From NCBI GenBank assembly GCA_028274825.1, contig JAQCMZ010000284.1, positions 1 to 5,390 of the forward strand: a stretch of 5,390 nt of DNA. The letters run 5' to 3'. Positions 1 to 5,389 of this stretch are shown piece by piece (positions within the stretch are counted from its first letter, which is position 1; each line of letters starts with the position of its first letter). The position numbers were made by a program, and so were the translations under genes. This DNA comes from Haloferacaceae archaeon. Lineage in GTDB: Archaea; Halobacteriota; Halobacteria; Halobacteriales; Haloferacaceae. The notes beneath the pieces were generated by a model that worked only from the letters and a program-made list of their open reading frames with translations, was not told where the DNA came from and searched no databases.

Positions 1-79
1 CAGATTCACTACAAGAGACAAACAAAGCGGCTGTGGCCGAGGGACAGTCGTGTCAGGGTCCACTGTGACGGTTTCGACA

Positions 80-111
80 CGCCGGGGTCAGAGTCTCTGA
101 ACCGGTCGGCG
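80..111. repeat. Long imperfect stem-loop in the tail region
   Basis: CGCCG (80-84) pairs with CGGCG (107-111), and inside it TCAGAG-T-CTCTGA (88-100) is a perfect 13-bp palindrome; GG (86-87) and CC (102-103) can pair between them. It lies about 90 nt past the nadE stop. On the minus strand a T-rich stretch, CTTTGTTTGTCTCTTG (13-28), follows some 50 nt later. Together these are the best candidates for the nadE transcript end, or for the 3' region of a gene before base 1. The sequence was checked for a tRNA and does not fold as one. Confidence 0.35.
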
Positions 112-113
112 TT

Positions 114-128
114 GAGTTGAATCAACTC
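114..128. repeat. 15-bp palindrome after nadE
   Basis: GAGTTGA-A-TCAACTC is perfectly symmetrical around base 121; as RNA it would give a 6-bp stem with a 3-nt loop. It lies 74 bp past the nadE stop codon, at the edge of the pentanucleotide array, and an ACTCGAGT palindrome (125-132) overlaps it. It could help end the nadE transcript, though no U-tract follows. Confidence 0.4.
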
Positions 129-138
129 GAGTCGAATC

Positions 139-186
139 GGGCCGGGTCAGGTCGGGTCGGGTCGGGTCAGGTCGGGTCGGGTCGGG
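139..186 (+). other. G-quadruplex-forming potential in the GGGTC array
   Basis: Eight GGG tracts start at 139, 144, 154, 159, 164, 174, 179 and 184, separated by 2 or 7 bases, which satisfies the usual G3-N1-7 pattern twice over. The G-rich strand is the template for nadE transcription just past its stop. Haloarchaea hold molar potassium, the ion that stabilises such folds. Formation in the cell is inference. Confidence 0.45.
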
Positions 187-193
187 TCGCGTC
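144..193. repeat. Pentanucleotide (GGGTC) tandem array
   Basis: Ten contiguous 5-bp units: GGGTC seven times, AGGTC twice and a final GCGTC. The AGGTC variants fall in the second and sixth units, so a 20-bp unit is repeated exactly at 144-163 and 164-183. A looser 5-bp periodicity (GAATC, AACTC, GAGTC, GAATC, GGGCC) extends back to about 119. The array stops 8 bp before the nadE stop codon. It looks like slippage or unit duplication in non-coding DNA. Confidence 0.93.
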
Positions 194-201
194 GCTTCCG
201 C

Positions 202-1893
202 TCAGTCTTTGCCCGACTCTGTGATGTGATCGTAGTCGGCGGCGATAGGGTAATTCCAGCCACGCCCGAGTGCCTTTCTGGTGATACGCAGTGGCGGCGG
301 GGTCTGCCGGCGTTTGAACTCTGCACGCGTCAATCGGCCGAGTGTCTCGTCAACAATATCGTCGGGATACTGTTCACTGAGGTCACGACGGCCCGCACCG
401 TCTTCCAGATACGATTCCAACACGGGATCGAGCTGTTCGTACGGCGGGAGTTCGTCCGTGTCAGTCTGGCCTTCACGGAGTTCAGCAGTCGGTGTCTTTC
501 CGAGGACCGAGTCCGGAATGACCGGAGAAGCGCGATCAGACGGCGGGGAGGAATTGAATACCGTCGCGAGATCGTACACGAGCCCTTTGTAACAGTCTCC
601 AAGCGGGGCAAGCGCACCGACAGTGTCGCCGTAGAGGGTGCAATAGCCGATTGCGGCTTCGCTTTTGTTGTCGGGTGTGAGCACAAGCGCGTCACGCTCG
701 TTCGCGAGTCCCATCAACACGTCTCCCCGGACACGGGCTTGAATGTTTTCGGCCGCGACACCAGTGAGCGGGTCACCGTGTTCAGCGAGCGTCTGATCGA
801 TCGCGGCGATAGTATCGTCGACGGGAAGCACGTCGAATTCGATTCCGAGATTCGTCGCGACGGCGCGAGCGTCTGTGATGCTAGGCTGGCTCGTGACATG
901 ACTGGGTAAGGAGACGCCGTAGACGTTGTCGCTTCCGAGTGCGTCACTGGCGAGTGCAGCCGCCACCGAAGAGTCGATTCCCCCGGAGAGGCCGATTACC
1001 GCCTCGTCGAATCCCGTCTTCGAGAAGTAATCCTGAAGCCCGAGTTTGAGTGCTGACCGGGCCTGTGCAGCCGGGTGACGGTCGTATCTGGCAATCGGAT
1101 CAGCCGGGTCGCGCTCGAGTGGCACCTCCAGCACAGTCGTCTCGGATTCGAAGCCACTGAGTCTCTCGATAATCGACCCCCCGGCGGCGGCGAACGAGTT
1201 GCCGTCGAAGATCAGTTCGTCGTTGCCGCCGACCTGATTCGCGAAGACGACCGGACATTCTGTCCGCGCAGCATGGTCCAGAAACCGAGTCTCACGTCGC
1301 GACGGTTTATCGAGACTAAACGGGCTGGCTGAAAGCGAGAGTATCACATCAGCACCCCGGTCGGCTGTCTCGCCCAGCGGGTCCACCTCGTGGCGAGTGT
1401 TTCCAGTGACGACGGCATCGTGCCACGCATCTTCACAGATCGTCACTCCGACATCGATATCGCCTGCAGACACGAGCGTCGGGTCGGTCCCGGCCTGGAA
1501 ATACCGGTGTTCGTCGAAAATATCGTAGGTTGGAAGCAACCGTTTGTAGTAGGGTGCACCTCGGTTCCCATCGCGCAACACGACAGCCGAATTATACAGC
1601 GGCGGGCCCGTCTCGCTGTCAGTCCGCAGTGTGACACCGACGATTAGCGGTGGTCCGTCAGCCGTCTGTCGAGCAAGCGTCTCGAGAGCCGCGTGCTGTG
1701 CATCGAGTATACCCGGCCGATGGAGGAGATCCCGAGGTGGATACCCTACGAGCGAGAGTTCTGGCGTGAGAACGATATCCGGATCCTCTTGGGCAATGCG
1801 AGCGTATTCGCTGGCTATCCGGTCGGCGTTTCCCGAGACATCACCAACCACCGGATTCTGCTGGAGGATTCCAACATCGAGACTCTCTTTCAT
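202..1893 (-). CDS. nadE: Glutamine-dependent NAD+ synthetase (amidase-synthetase fusion)
   Basis: A cytoplasmic enzyme that converts deamido-NAD+ to NAD+ with ATP, using ammonia released from glutamine; this is the last step of NAD+ synthesis (EC 6.3.5.1 type). It has 563 residues, the usual length of the two-domain bacterial form. Residues 1-265 are a CN-hydrolase domain with the full Glu-Lys-Cys triad: E45 in TPELSLVGYPP, K118 in YYKRLLPTYD and C153 in TICEDAWHD. Residues about 275-555 are the synthetase domain: ATP loop SGGIDSS at 303-309, ENIQARVRG at 382-390, NKSE at 409-412 followed by a LYGD motif, and FKRRQTPPPLRITRKALGR at 526-544. Just before NKSE the sequence is TPD where TTG is common. 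ATG 1893 is chosen because homology begins at once (LDVGILQQNPVVGD); the frame stays open to 2019 but that part looks non-coding. It lies 189 bp after ppc, so separate transcription is likely. Function is very secure. Confidence 0.97.
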   Translation of the reverse strand: MKESLDVGILQQNPVVGDVSGNADRIASEYARIAQEDPDIVLTPELSLVGYPPRDLLHRPGILDAQHAALETLARQTADGPPLIVGVTLRTDSETGPPLYNSAVVLRDGNRGAPYYKRLLPTYDIFDEHRYFQAGTDPTLVSAGDIDVGVTICEDAWHDAVVTGNTRHEVDPLGETADRGADVILSLSASPFSLDKPSRRETRFLDHAARTECPVVFANQVGGNDELIFDGNSFAAAGGSIIERLSGFESETTVLEVPLERDPADPIARYDRHPAAQARSALKLGLQDYFSKTGFDEAVIGLSGGIDSSVAAALASDALGSDNVYGVSLPSHVTSQPSITDARAVATNLGIEFDVLPVDDTIAAIDQTLAEHGDPLTGVAAENIQARVRGDVLMGLANERDALVLTPDNKSEAAIGYCTLYGDTVGALAPLGDCYKGLVYDLATVFNSSPPSDRASPVIPDSVLGKTPTAELREGQTDTDELPPYEQLDPVLESYLEDGAGRRDLSEQYPDDIVDETLGRLTRAEFKRRQTPPPLRITRKALGRGWNYPIAADYDHITESGKD

Positions 1894-1918
1894 TTGAACT
1901 ACAGTATGAATTTCAGTT

Positions 1919-1925
1919 GCATACA
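1919..1925 (-). promoter_or_regulatory. Weak TATA-like element of nadE
   Basis: The minus strand reads CTGTATG, centred about 28 bp upstream of ATG 1893, the right place for a leaderless start, but the match to a haloarchaeal TATA box is poor. The more A/T-rich stretch GAAATTCATA (1904-1913) is too close to the start codon to serve ATG 1893. The call rests on position more than on sequence. Confidence 0.25.
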
Positions 1926-1934
1926 GTTGTTGGT

Positions 1935-1958
1935 GGCCACGATGTGGCCGTGTCGGCC
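1935..1958. repeat. Two overlapping, mutually exclusive GC-rich inverted repeats
   Basis: GGCCAC-GAT-GTGGCC (1935-1949) and GGCCG-TGT-CGGCC (1946-1958) are both perfect and share bases 1946-1949, so only one can fold at a time. They lie 42-65 bp upstream of the nadE start and about 125 nt after the ppc stop. They could be a protein-binding site for nadE or part of the ppc 3' end. There is no T-run following on the minus strand. Confidence 0.4.
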
Positions 1959-1971
1959 GGGCTCTCAGAGA

Positions 1972-1982
1972 ATTGGGCAATC
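1972..1982. promoter_or_regulatory. Palindromic motif ATTG-N2-CAAT, copy 1 (near nadE)
   Basis: ATTGGGCAATC is a palindrome with 4-bp arms around two bases. It matches copy 2 at 2011-2021 in 10 of 11 positions, with a 39-bp start-to-start distance. It lies about 80 bp upstream of the nadE start, in the only gap between ppc and nadE. It could be half of a two-site operator; no regulator is identified. Confidence 0.35.
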
Positions 1983-2009
1983 GTCTGGTCAAACGAGCAT
2001 AGACCTTGC

Positions 2010-2021
2010 GATTGGACAATC
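2010..2021. promoter_or_regulatory. Palindromic motif GATTG-N2-CAATC, copy 2
   Basis: GATTGGACAATC is a perfect palindrome with 5-bp arms around two bases, the better of the two copies. It lies about 60 bp after the ppc stop and about 117 bp upstream of the nadE start. With copy 1 the minus-strand consensus is ATTG(T/C)CCAAT. Function is inferred only from repetition and symmetry. Confidence 0.38.
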
Positions 2022-2082
2022 CTGACGGGTTCTCTCAGATATCGGCAGATCCACTCTGTCGTGACGGCTCTGCAGGGGAGTC

Positions 2083-4785
2083 TCAGCCTGTGTTTTTCAT
2101 CCCCGCGGCGATGCCATTGATCGTGAGCCGAAGGGTGCGTTCTTCCTCGTCAGTGCGGTGGGTTCGACCGAGTAAATCGACCTGAAGGAGATTCAGCGGG
2201 TCGACGTATGGGTTCCGACGGTCGAGACTCTCCGAGAACCACTCCCGCCGAACAAGCTTGTCTCGGCCGGTAATCGCAAGAGTAAGTTGGCATGCACGCT
2301 CGTATTCGGCTGTGAGATCGGGGAAGAACCGCTCACGGAGGTCAGCAGTGGCGAGGTCGGCGTATTCTGCGGCGATTTCCGGGTCAGTTCGCGCCATCGC
2401 GATTCCCGCGTTATCGAGAGTGGTCTGGAAGAAGGGCCACTCGTCGTACATCTCGCCCAGCGTGTCGAGGCCTGCCTCATCGCCAACCTCGTCGAGATAC
2501 GCGTCGATTCCAGACCCGACCCCATACCACCCCGGGAGAATCAGTCTGGTCTGTGTCCACGAGAATACCCACGGGATGGCGCGGAGGTCTTCTACCGTCC
2601 GCTCGCCGGACCGAGATGCCGGTCGAGAGCCGAGATTGAGATTTTCGACGACAGAAATCGGCGTGGCCTGGCTGAAGTAGGAGACGAACCCGTCTGTCTC
2701 TAGCAACTCGCGGTACGTCTCGCGCGCGGCAGACGCCATCGTCTCCATCGCCCCAATCCACTCGGTGGGAACATTCTCCGTCGGCTCCGCGTGTGCATTC
2801 TGCCGGGCACGGACCTGCGCGTCGAGCATCTGCTCGAGTTCCCGCTGGGCGATCCGGCGGTTAGAGTACTTTTCTGCGATTGCTTCGCCCTGTTCGGTGA
2901 ATCTCACCTCACCAGTGACGGTTTCGTTGGGGAGCGCGAGCAGCGCCTCGTTCATCGGGCCGCCGCCACGAGAGATCGACCCGCCACGACCGTGGAACAA
3001 TCGGAGTGTGACCTCCTCATCCCGGCAGAACTGCGCGAGTCGGCGCTGATTTTTATAGAGATCCCAGTTAGCGGCGAGAAATCCGTTTTCCTTGTTCGAA
3101 TCAGAGTACCCGAGCATCACCTCCTGTACACCATCGCGCGCCTCGAGCGCGGCACTGTACGCCTCGTTCTCGAAGAGCGTCCCGAGGATTCGCTCGGCAC
3201 CGTTGAGCGCAGATGCCGTCTCTAACAGCGGGACGACGTCAATCCCACAGTGATCTGGAAGCGCGACGACACCGACTTGATCGGCCAAGAACAGCACCTC
3301 GAGTGCGTGACTCGGCTCTTCCGTCATCGAAATACAGTAGCTGTCGATCGCCTGGGTCCCGTACTCGGATTGCCAGTCAGACAGCGCGCAAAACCGGTCG
3401 AGAACCTGCTGTGCGGTGTCAGAGATATCGCCTGGGTCTGCCGTGTCGACAATCGGCTCAGACTGGAGGATGGCCTCGGTGAGGAACTCACTCCGCTCGG
3501 CCTCGGTCATGGCCCGATAGTCGAGCCCTTCGACGGCGGCCACTTCGGCGATTGCTTCAGTGTGGTTTTCCCGATGATCACGAAGATCCAGCGAGGCGAG
3601 AATGAATCCGAACGTGTCGACTTGCCGCCGCAGTGGGTCGACGAACGTCTCCCGCATCACCGTGTACCCCTCGGCTGACAGCGACTCGGCGATGAGATCC
3701 AAATCCGCGAGGAACGCATCACTGTCAGGGTATCCACCCGGGCGGATATCGTCAACACGGCCGAGTCGTTCGCGCATGAGCTTCAGTTTCTGCCGGTACA
3801 ACTCGTCGGGATACCGCTCTCGAGCCTCTTCGGCGGCCGCCGGGAAGCGCTCGGCGTCGGCCTCGATCGACTCTGCAAGCGCGGGGGTGATACTGTATCG
3901 GTCGCTGTCCTGGCTCAATTCCGCCGAGAGTCGCTTGCACTGGTCGTAGTACTTTTCCAGGGCGACCGAGCGCTGTCCCTCGAGCGTCTGCTCGGTGACG
4001 TCGGGCGTCACGTACGGATTTCCGTCACGGTCTGAGCCAGCCCACGAATTGAACTCGAACAGTTTCGGACAGTCAACATCGTCGTACTCTTGAGAGATTG
4101 TTTTCTCGAACTGCTCGTATGCGTCGCCAACGACATCGAACAGGGTGTTCTCGAGATACCACCGGATACTTCGCGCCTCGTCAACAGGCTCGGGTTGTCG
4201 CTGTCGCACCTGGCGGGTCCCCCAGAGACTCGTCACCTCGGCGGTGATGTCGCGCCAAATGTCGTCTCGCTCGCGGTCGGTGAGACGGCGTTCGTCGAGT
4301 TCCTCTAGATGTGTCGAGATCGACCGGAGTTTCGACTTCACGGTAGCCCGCCGCGCCTCGGTCGGGTGGGCGGTGAATGTCGGCTCAATGAGCACGTCCG
4401 CAAGTATCGACTCTAACTCAGCAGAGTCGACGCCTGCGGCGGCGAACTCAGCGATTATGGCCTCGAACGAGTCGTGTTGTGCGTCTTCAGAAGAAATCGT
4501 CCTCGTCTCGCGCACCCGCTCGCGCTCCTCGGCAAGATTGATTAACTCGAAATACGTCGTGAATGCCCGGGCGATAATCCCACCTCGGGTGGTCGAGAGG
4601 TTCTCGACTGACGTCTGCAGTGTCTCACGGCTCTTTGCGTTTCCTCGCCGATACGCGATTGCAGACTTCCGAAGGCGTTCAACCGTCTCGAAGGCCTCTG
4701 TCGACGTCTCTGCGGAAAGCACGTCACCGAGCAACGCCCCGAGTTCGCGGACATCGGTCCGAACTGTCCGATTGTGCGTCTCCAT
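2083..4785 (-). CDS. ppc: Phosphoenolpyruvate carboxylase
   Basis: A cytoplasmic enzyme that carboxylates phosphoenolpyruvate with bicarbonate to oxaloacetate and phosphate (EC 4.1.1.31), refilling the citric acid cycle. It has 900 residues, full length for the bacterial-type family. Visible landmarks are FTAHPTEARR at 137-146 (catalytic His140), FNSWAGSDRDGNPYVT at 245-260, LGYSDSNKENG at 558-568, FHGRGGSISRGGGP at 597-610 (glycine-rich loop, Arg606), GSRPASR at 719-725, RNPYVDPLNLLQ at 857-868 and the C-terminal GMKNTG. By alignment from memory to the E. coli enzyme, the aspartate/malate inhibitory site is largely kept: Arg606, Arg857 and Asn898 match, while the lysine position is Arg799, so feedback inhibition is plausible but not shown. 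ATG 4785 is preferred to in-frame GTG 4794 because a TATA-like box sits 24-31 bp upstream of it, which fits a leaderless mRNA. No frameshift or lesion is seen. Confidence 0.98.
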   Translation of the reverse strand: METHNRTVRTDVRELGALLGDVLSAETSTEAFETVERLRKSAIAYRRGNAKSRETLQTSVENLSTTRGGIIARAFTTYFELINLAEERERVRETRTISSEDAQHDSFEAIIAEFAAAGVDSAELESILADVLIEPTFTAHPTEARRATVKSKLRSISTHLEELDERRLTDRERDDIWRDITAEVTSLWGTRQVRQRQPEPVDEARSIRWYLENTLFDVVGDAYEQFEKTISQEYDDVDCPKLFEFNSWAGSDRDGNPYVTPDVTEQTLEGQRSVALEKYYDQCKRLSAELSQDSDRYSITPALAESIEADAERFPAAAEEARERYPDELYRQKLKLMRERLGRVDDIRPGGYPDSDAFLADLDLIAESLSAEGYTVMRETFVDPLRRQVDTFGFILASLDLRDHRENHTEAIAEVAAVEGLDYRAMTEAERSEFLTEAILQSEPIVDTADPGDISDTAQQVLDRFCALSDWQSEYGTQAIDSYCISMTEEPSHALEVLFLADQVGVVALPDHCGIDVVPLLETASALNGAERILGTLFENEAYSAALEARDGVQEVMLGYSDSNKENGFLAANWDLYKNQRRLAQFCRDEEVTLRLFHGRGGSISRGGGPMNEALLALPNETVTGEVRFTEQGEAIAEKYSNRRIAQRELEQMLDAQVRARQNAHAEPTENVPTEWIGAMETMASAARETYRELLETDGFVSYFSQATPISVVENLNLGSRPASRSGERTVEDLRAIPWVFSWTQTRLILPGWYGVGSGIDAYLDEVGDEAGLDTLGEMYDEWPFFQTTLDNAGIAMARTDPEIAAEYADLATADLRERFFPDLTAEYERACQLTLAITGRDKLVRREWFSESLDRRNPYVDPLNLLQVDLLGRTHRTDEEERTLRLTINGIAAGMKNTG

Positions 4786-4808
4786 ACCACACACTCAACG
4801 TTCACGCC

Positions 4809-4816
4809 AAATTAAA
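4809..4816 (-). promoter_or_regulatory. TATA-like box of ppc
   Basis: The minus strand reads TTTAATTT here, an island of A/T in GC-rich surroundings. It lies 24-31 bp upstream of ATG 4785, the spacing expected when transcription starts at or next to the start codon. This supports a leaderless ppc mRNA and decides the start against GTG 4794. The bases just upstream (AGCGGCGG) are not a good match to a purine-rich BRE, so strength is uncertain. Confidence 0.6.
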
Positions 4817-4830
4817 CCGCCGCTCTAGCA

Positions 4831-4846
4831 GGTGGGGATTAACACC
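4831..4846. promoter_or_regulatory. Inverted repeat upstream of the ppc promoter, possible operator
   Basis: GGTG (4831-4834) and CACC (4843-4846) flank 8 bp with AT-rich bases. The site is 46-61 bp upstream of the ppc start and 15 bp beyond the TATA-like box, a position used by regulators. The arms are short, so chance is a real possibility. I see no TrmB-type site (TACT-N7-GAGTA) in this gap. Confidence 0.2.
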
Positions 4847-4852
4847 GACAAC

Positions 4853-4881
4853 GAGTGTGAGCCCTTGTGGGACACTCTTTT
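4853..4881. terminator. Stem-loop with flanking T4 between the membrane gene and ppc
   Basis: GAGTGT (4853-4858) pairs with ACACTC (4872-4877), and an inner CCC-TTGT-GGG (4862-4871) extends the stem past a 3-nt bulge. On the plus strand it is followed by TTTT (4878-4881), like an intrinsic terminator facing away from ppc. On the minus strand it lies 50 nt after the membrane gene's stop but lacks a good U-tract. A competing hairpin, CTCTT (4875-4879) with AAGAG (4885-4889), shares bases with the 3' arm. It may terminate antisense RNA or separate the two genes. Confidence 0.33.
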
Positions 4882-4926
4882 GCCAAGAGGAGTCGACGGG
4901 TCCGATAGCCGCGACGCTGTGTCAGC

Positions 4927-5175
4927 TTAGGACTCGCGATATCGGACTGTCAGGATCGGCACGAGACTCAACACGGCGAGCGCAAGCACCATCACAGGAT
5001 AGAGGCTGGGCCTGACAGCGAGAAGACCAGTGAGGCCGAGAGTCACGAATCCGGCGACAGCGTAGATACCACGCTCGATACTGTTGAAAGCAGGACTATT
5101 CCGCCTGTAGACTGCCGGAAGTAGGTATCCGCCAGCATAGATCGCGAGCCACGGGAGCATCACACCGAACTGCAT
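4927..5175 (-). CDS. Small three-helix membrane protein, function unknown
   Basis: I do not recognise this family. The 82-residue reading from ATG 5175 is almost wholly hydrophobic, with three likely membrane helices at about residues 3-22 (FGVMLPWLAIYAGGYLLPAV), 36-54 and 57-77, joined by short polar loops (YRRNSPAFNSIER and RPS) and ending in a basic-acidic tail RYRES. There is no signal-peptide pattern separate from helix 1 and no catalytic or metal-binding motif. The same frame has other starts, GTG 5208 (93 residues) and ATG 5232 (101 residues), and it continues open into the adjoining mobile-element end. ATG 5175 is preferred because the hydrophobic, protein-like part begins there and ATG 5232 lies inside the element terminus. 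No convincing TATA box is seen upstream, so the insertion may have replaced the native promoter. It ends 141 bp before ppc, which has its own promoter. It could be an intact orphan or a gene truncated at its 5' end. Confidence 0.62.
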   Translation of the reverse strand: MQFGVMLPWLAIYAGGYLLPAVYRRNSPAFNSIERGIYAVAGFVTLGLTGLLAVRPSLYPVMVLALAVLSLVPILTVRYRES

Positions 5176-5230
5176 GGGAATCGTCTCTCGAATGGGGTCA
5201 CCACTCACGACGCCAGTAGTGACGATTGAC

Positions 5231-5257
5231 ATCCTCCCCGTCCTAAAGGGCGAGGAT
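5231..5257 (-). repeat. Terminal imperfect palindrome of the element
   Basis: Arms ATCCTC (5231-5236) and GAGGAT (5252-5257) are perfectly complementary. Inside them the minus strand reads GCCC-TTTA-GGAC, a short stem with one mismatch, followed by unpaired Gs. In IS200/IS605 elements such subterminal hairpins are recognised by the TnpA transposase and also form the 3' end of the guide RNA scaffold. Confidence 0.6.
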
Positions 5258-5389
5258 TCCACGAAGTGGAGTGTGAGGTTCCGTGTTTCCTCGGGGTTCA
5301 CAGACGCTTTCGCGTGACCCTTCAACGGTAGCCGTCCAATTGTGACCGAGGACATACATTGCAACGGATACAGCCCTGTCAACGGGGCC
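5243..5389 (-). CDS. Possible C-terminal end of TnpB, partial at window edge
   Basis: A 48-codon frame is open from the window edge and stops at TAG 5245-5243, inside the terminal hairpin; its last residues are EPHTPLRGILAL. A tnpB stop codon within or just before the right-end hairpin is a layout I recall for haloarchaeal elements, which is the reason for this call. No TnpB domain motif (RuvC residues or zinc-finger cysteines) can be seen, because those would lie upstream. A second frame, through NPEETRNLTLHFVESSPF, is also open across the whole region and runs on into the membrane-protein frame; by eye it has higher GC at third codon positions. I cannot decide between the frames from 165 bp, and the segment may be non-coding RNA only. 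Confidence 0.3.
   Translation of the reverse strand, partial: GPVDRAVSVAMYVLGHNWTATVEGSRESVCEPRGNTEPHTPLRGILAL

Noticed and set aside
26..111. tRNA-like beginning (GGCTGTGGCCGAGGG) in the tail region
   Set aside because: No anticodon arm, no standard GGTTCGA T-loop and no matching acceptor stem could be found on either strand.
119..193. CRISPR array
   Set aside because: The repeats are contiguous 5-bp units without unique spacers.
226..909. Long plus-strand open frame opposite nadE (227 codons)
   Set aside because: It lies wholly antisense to the conserved synthetase domain. Its protein has no recognisable motif and such frames are common opposite GC-rich haloarchaeal genes.
1904..1913. 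A/T-rich GAAATTCATA on the minus strand as the nadE TATA box
   Set aside because: Only about 15 bp from ATG 1893; a start 25-27 bp downstream would fall inside the coding region.
1894..2019. 42-codon N-terminal extension of nadE
   Set aside because: The extension (rich in Arg and Pro) does not resemble the family, crosses the intergenic palindromes, and homology starts right at ATG 1893.
2258..3678. Several plus-strand open frames opposite ppc
   Set aside because: They overlap one another and the catalytic part of ppc and look like low-complexity Arg/Ser-rich shadow translations.
202..4785. nadE and ppc as one operon
   Set aside because: Same strand, but a 189-bp gap with palindromes and a possible promoter separates them, and there is no pathway link strong enough to argue otherwise.
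4786..4794. GTG start for ppc, three codons upstream
   Set aside because: The TATA-like box spacing fits a leaderless start at ATG 4785; the family N-terminus needs nothing upstream.
4145..4828. Long plus-strand open frame opposite the start of ppc (227 codons)
   Set aside because: Antisense to conserved PPC sequence, very rich in Ser and Arg, no domain seen; a shadow of codon bias.
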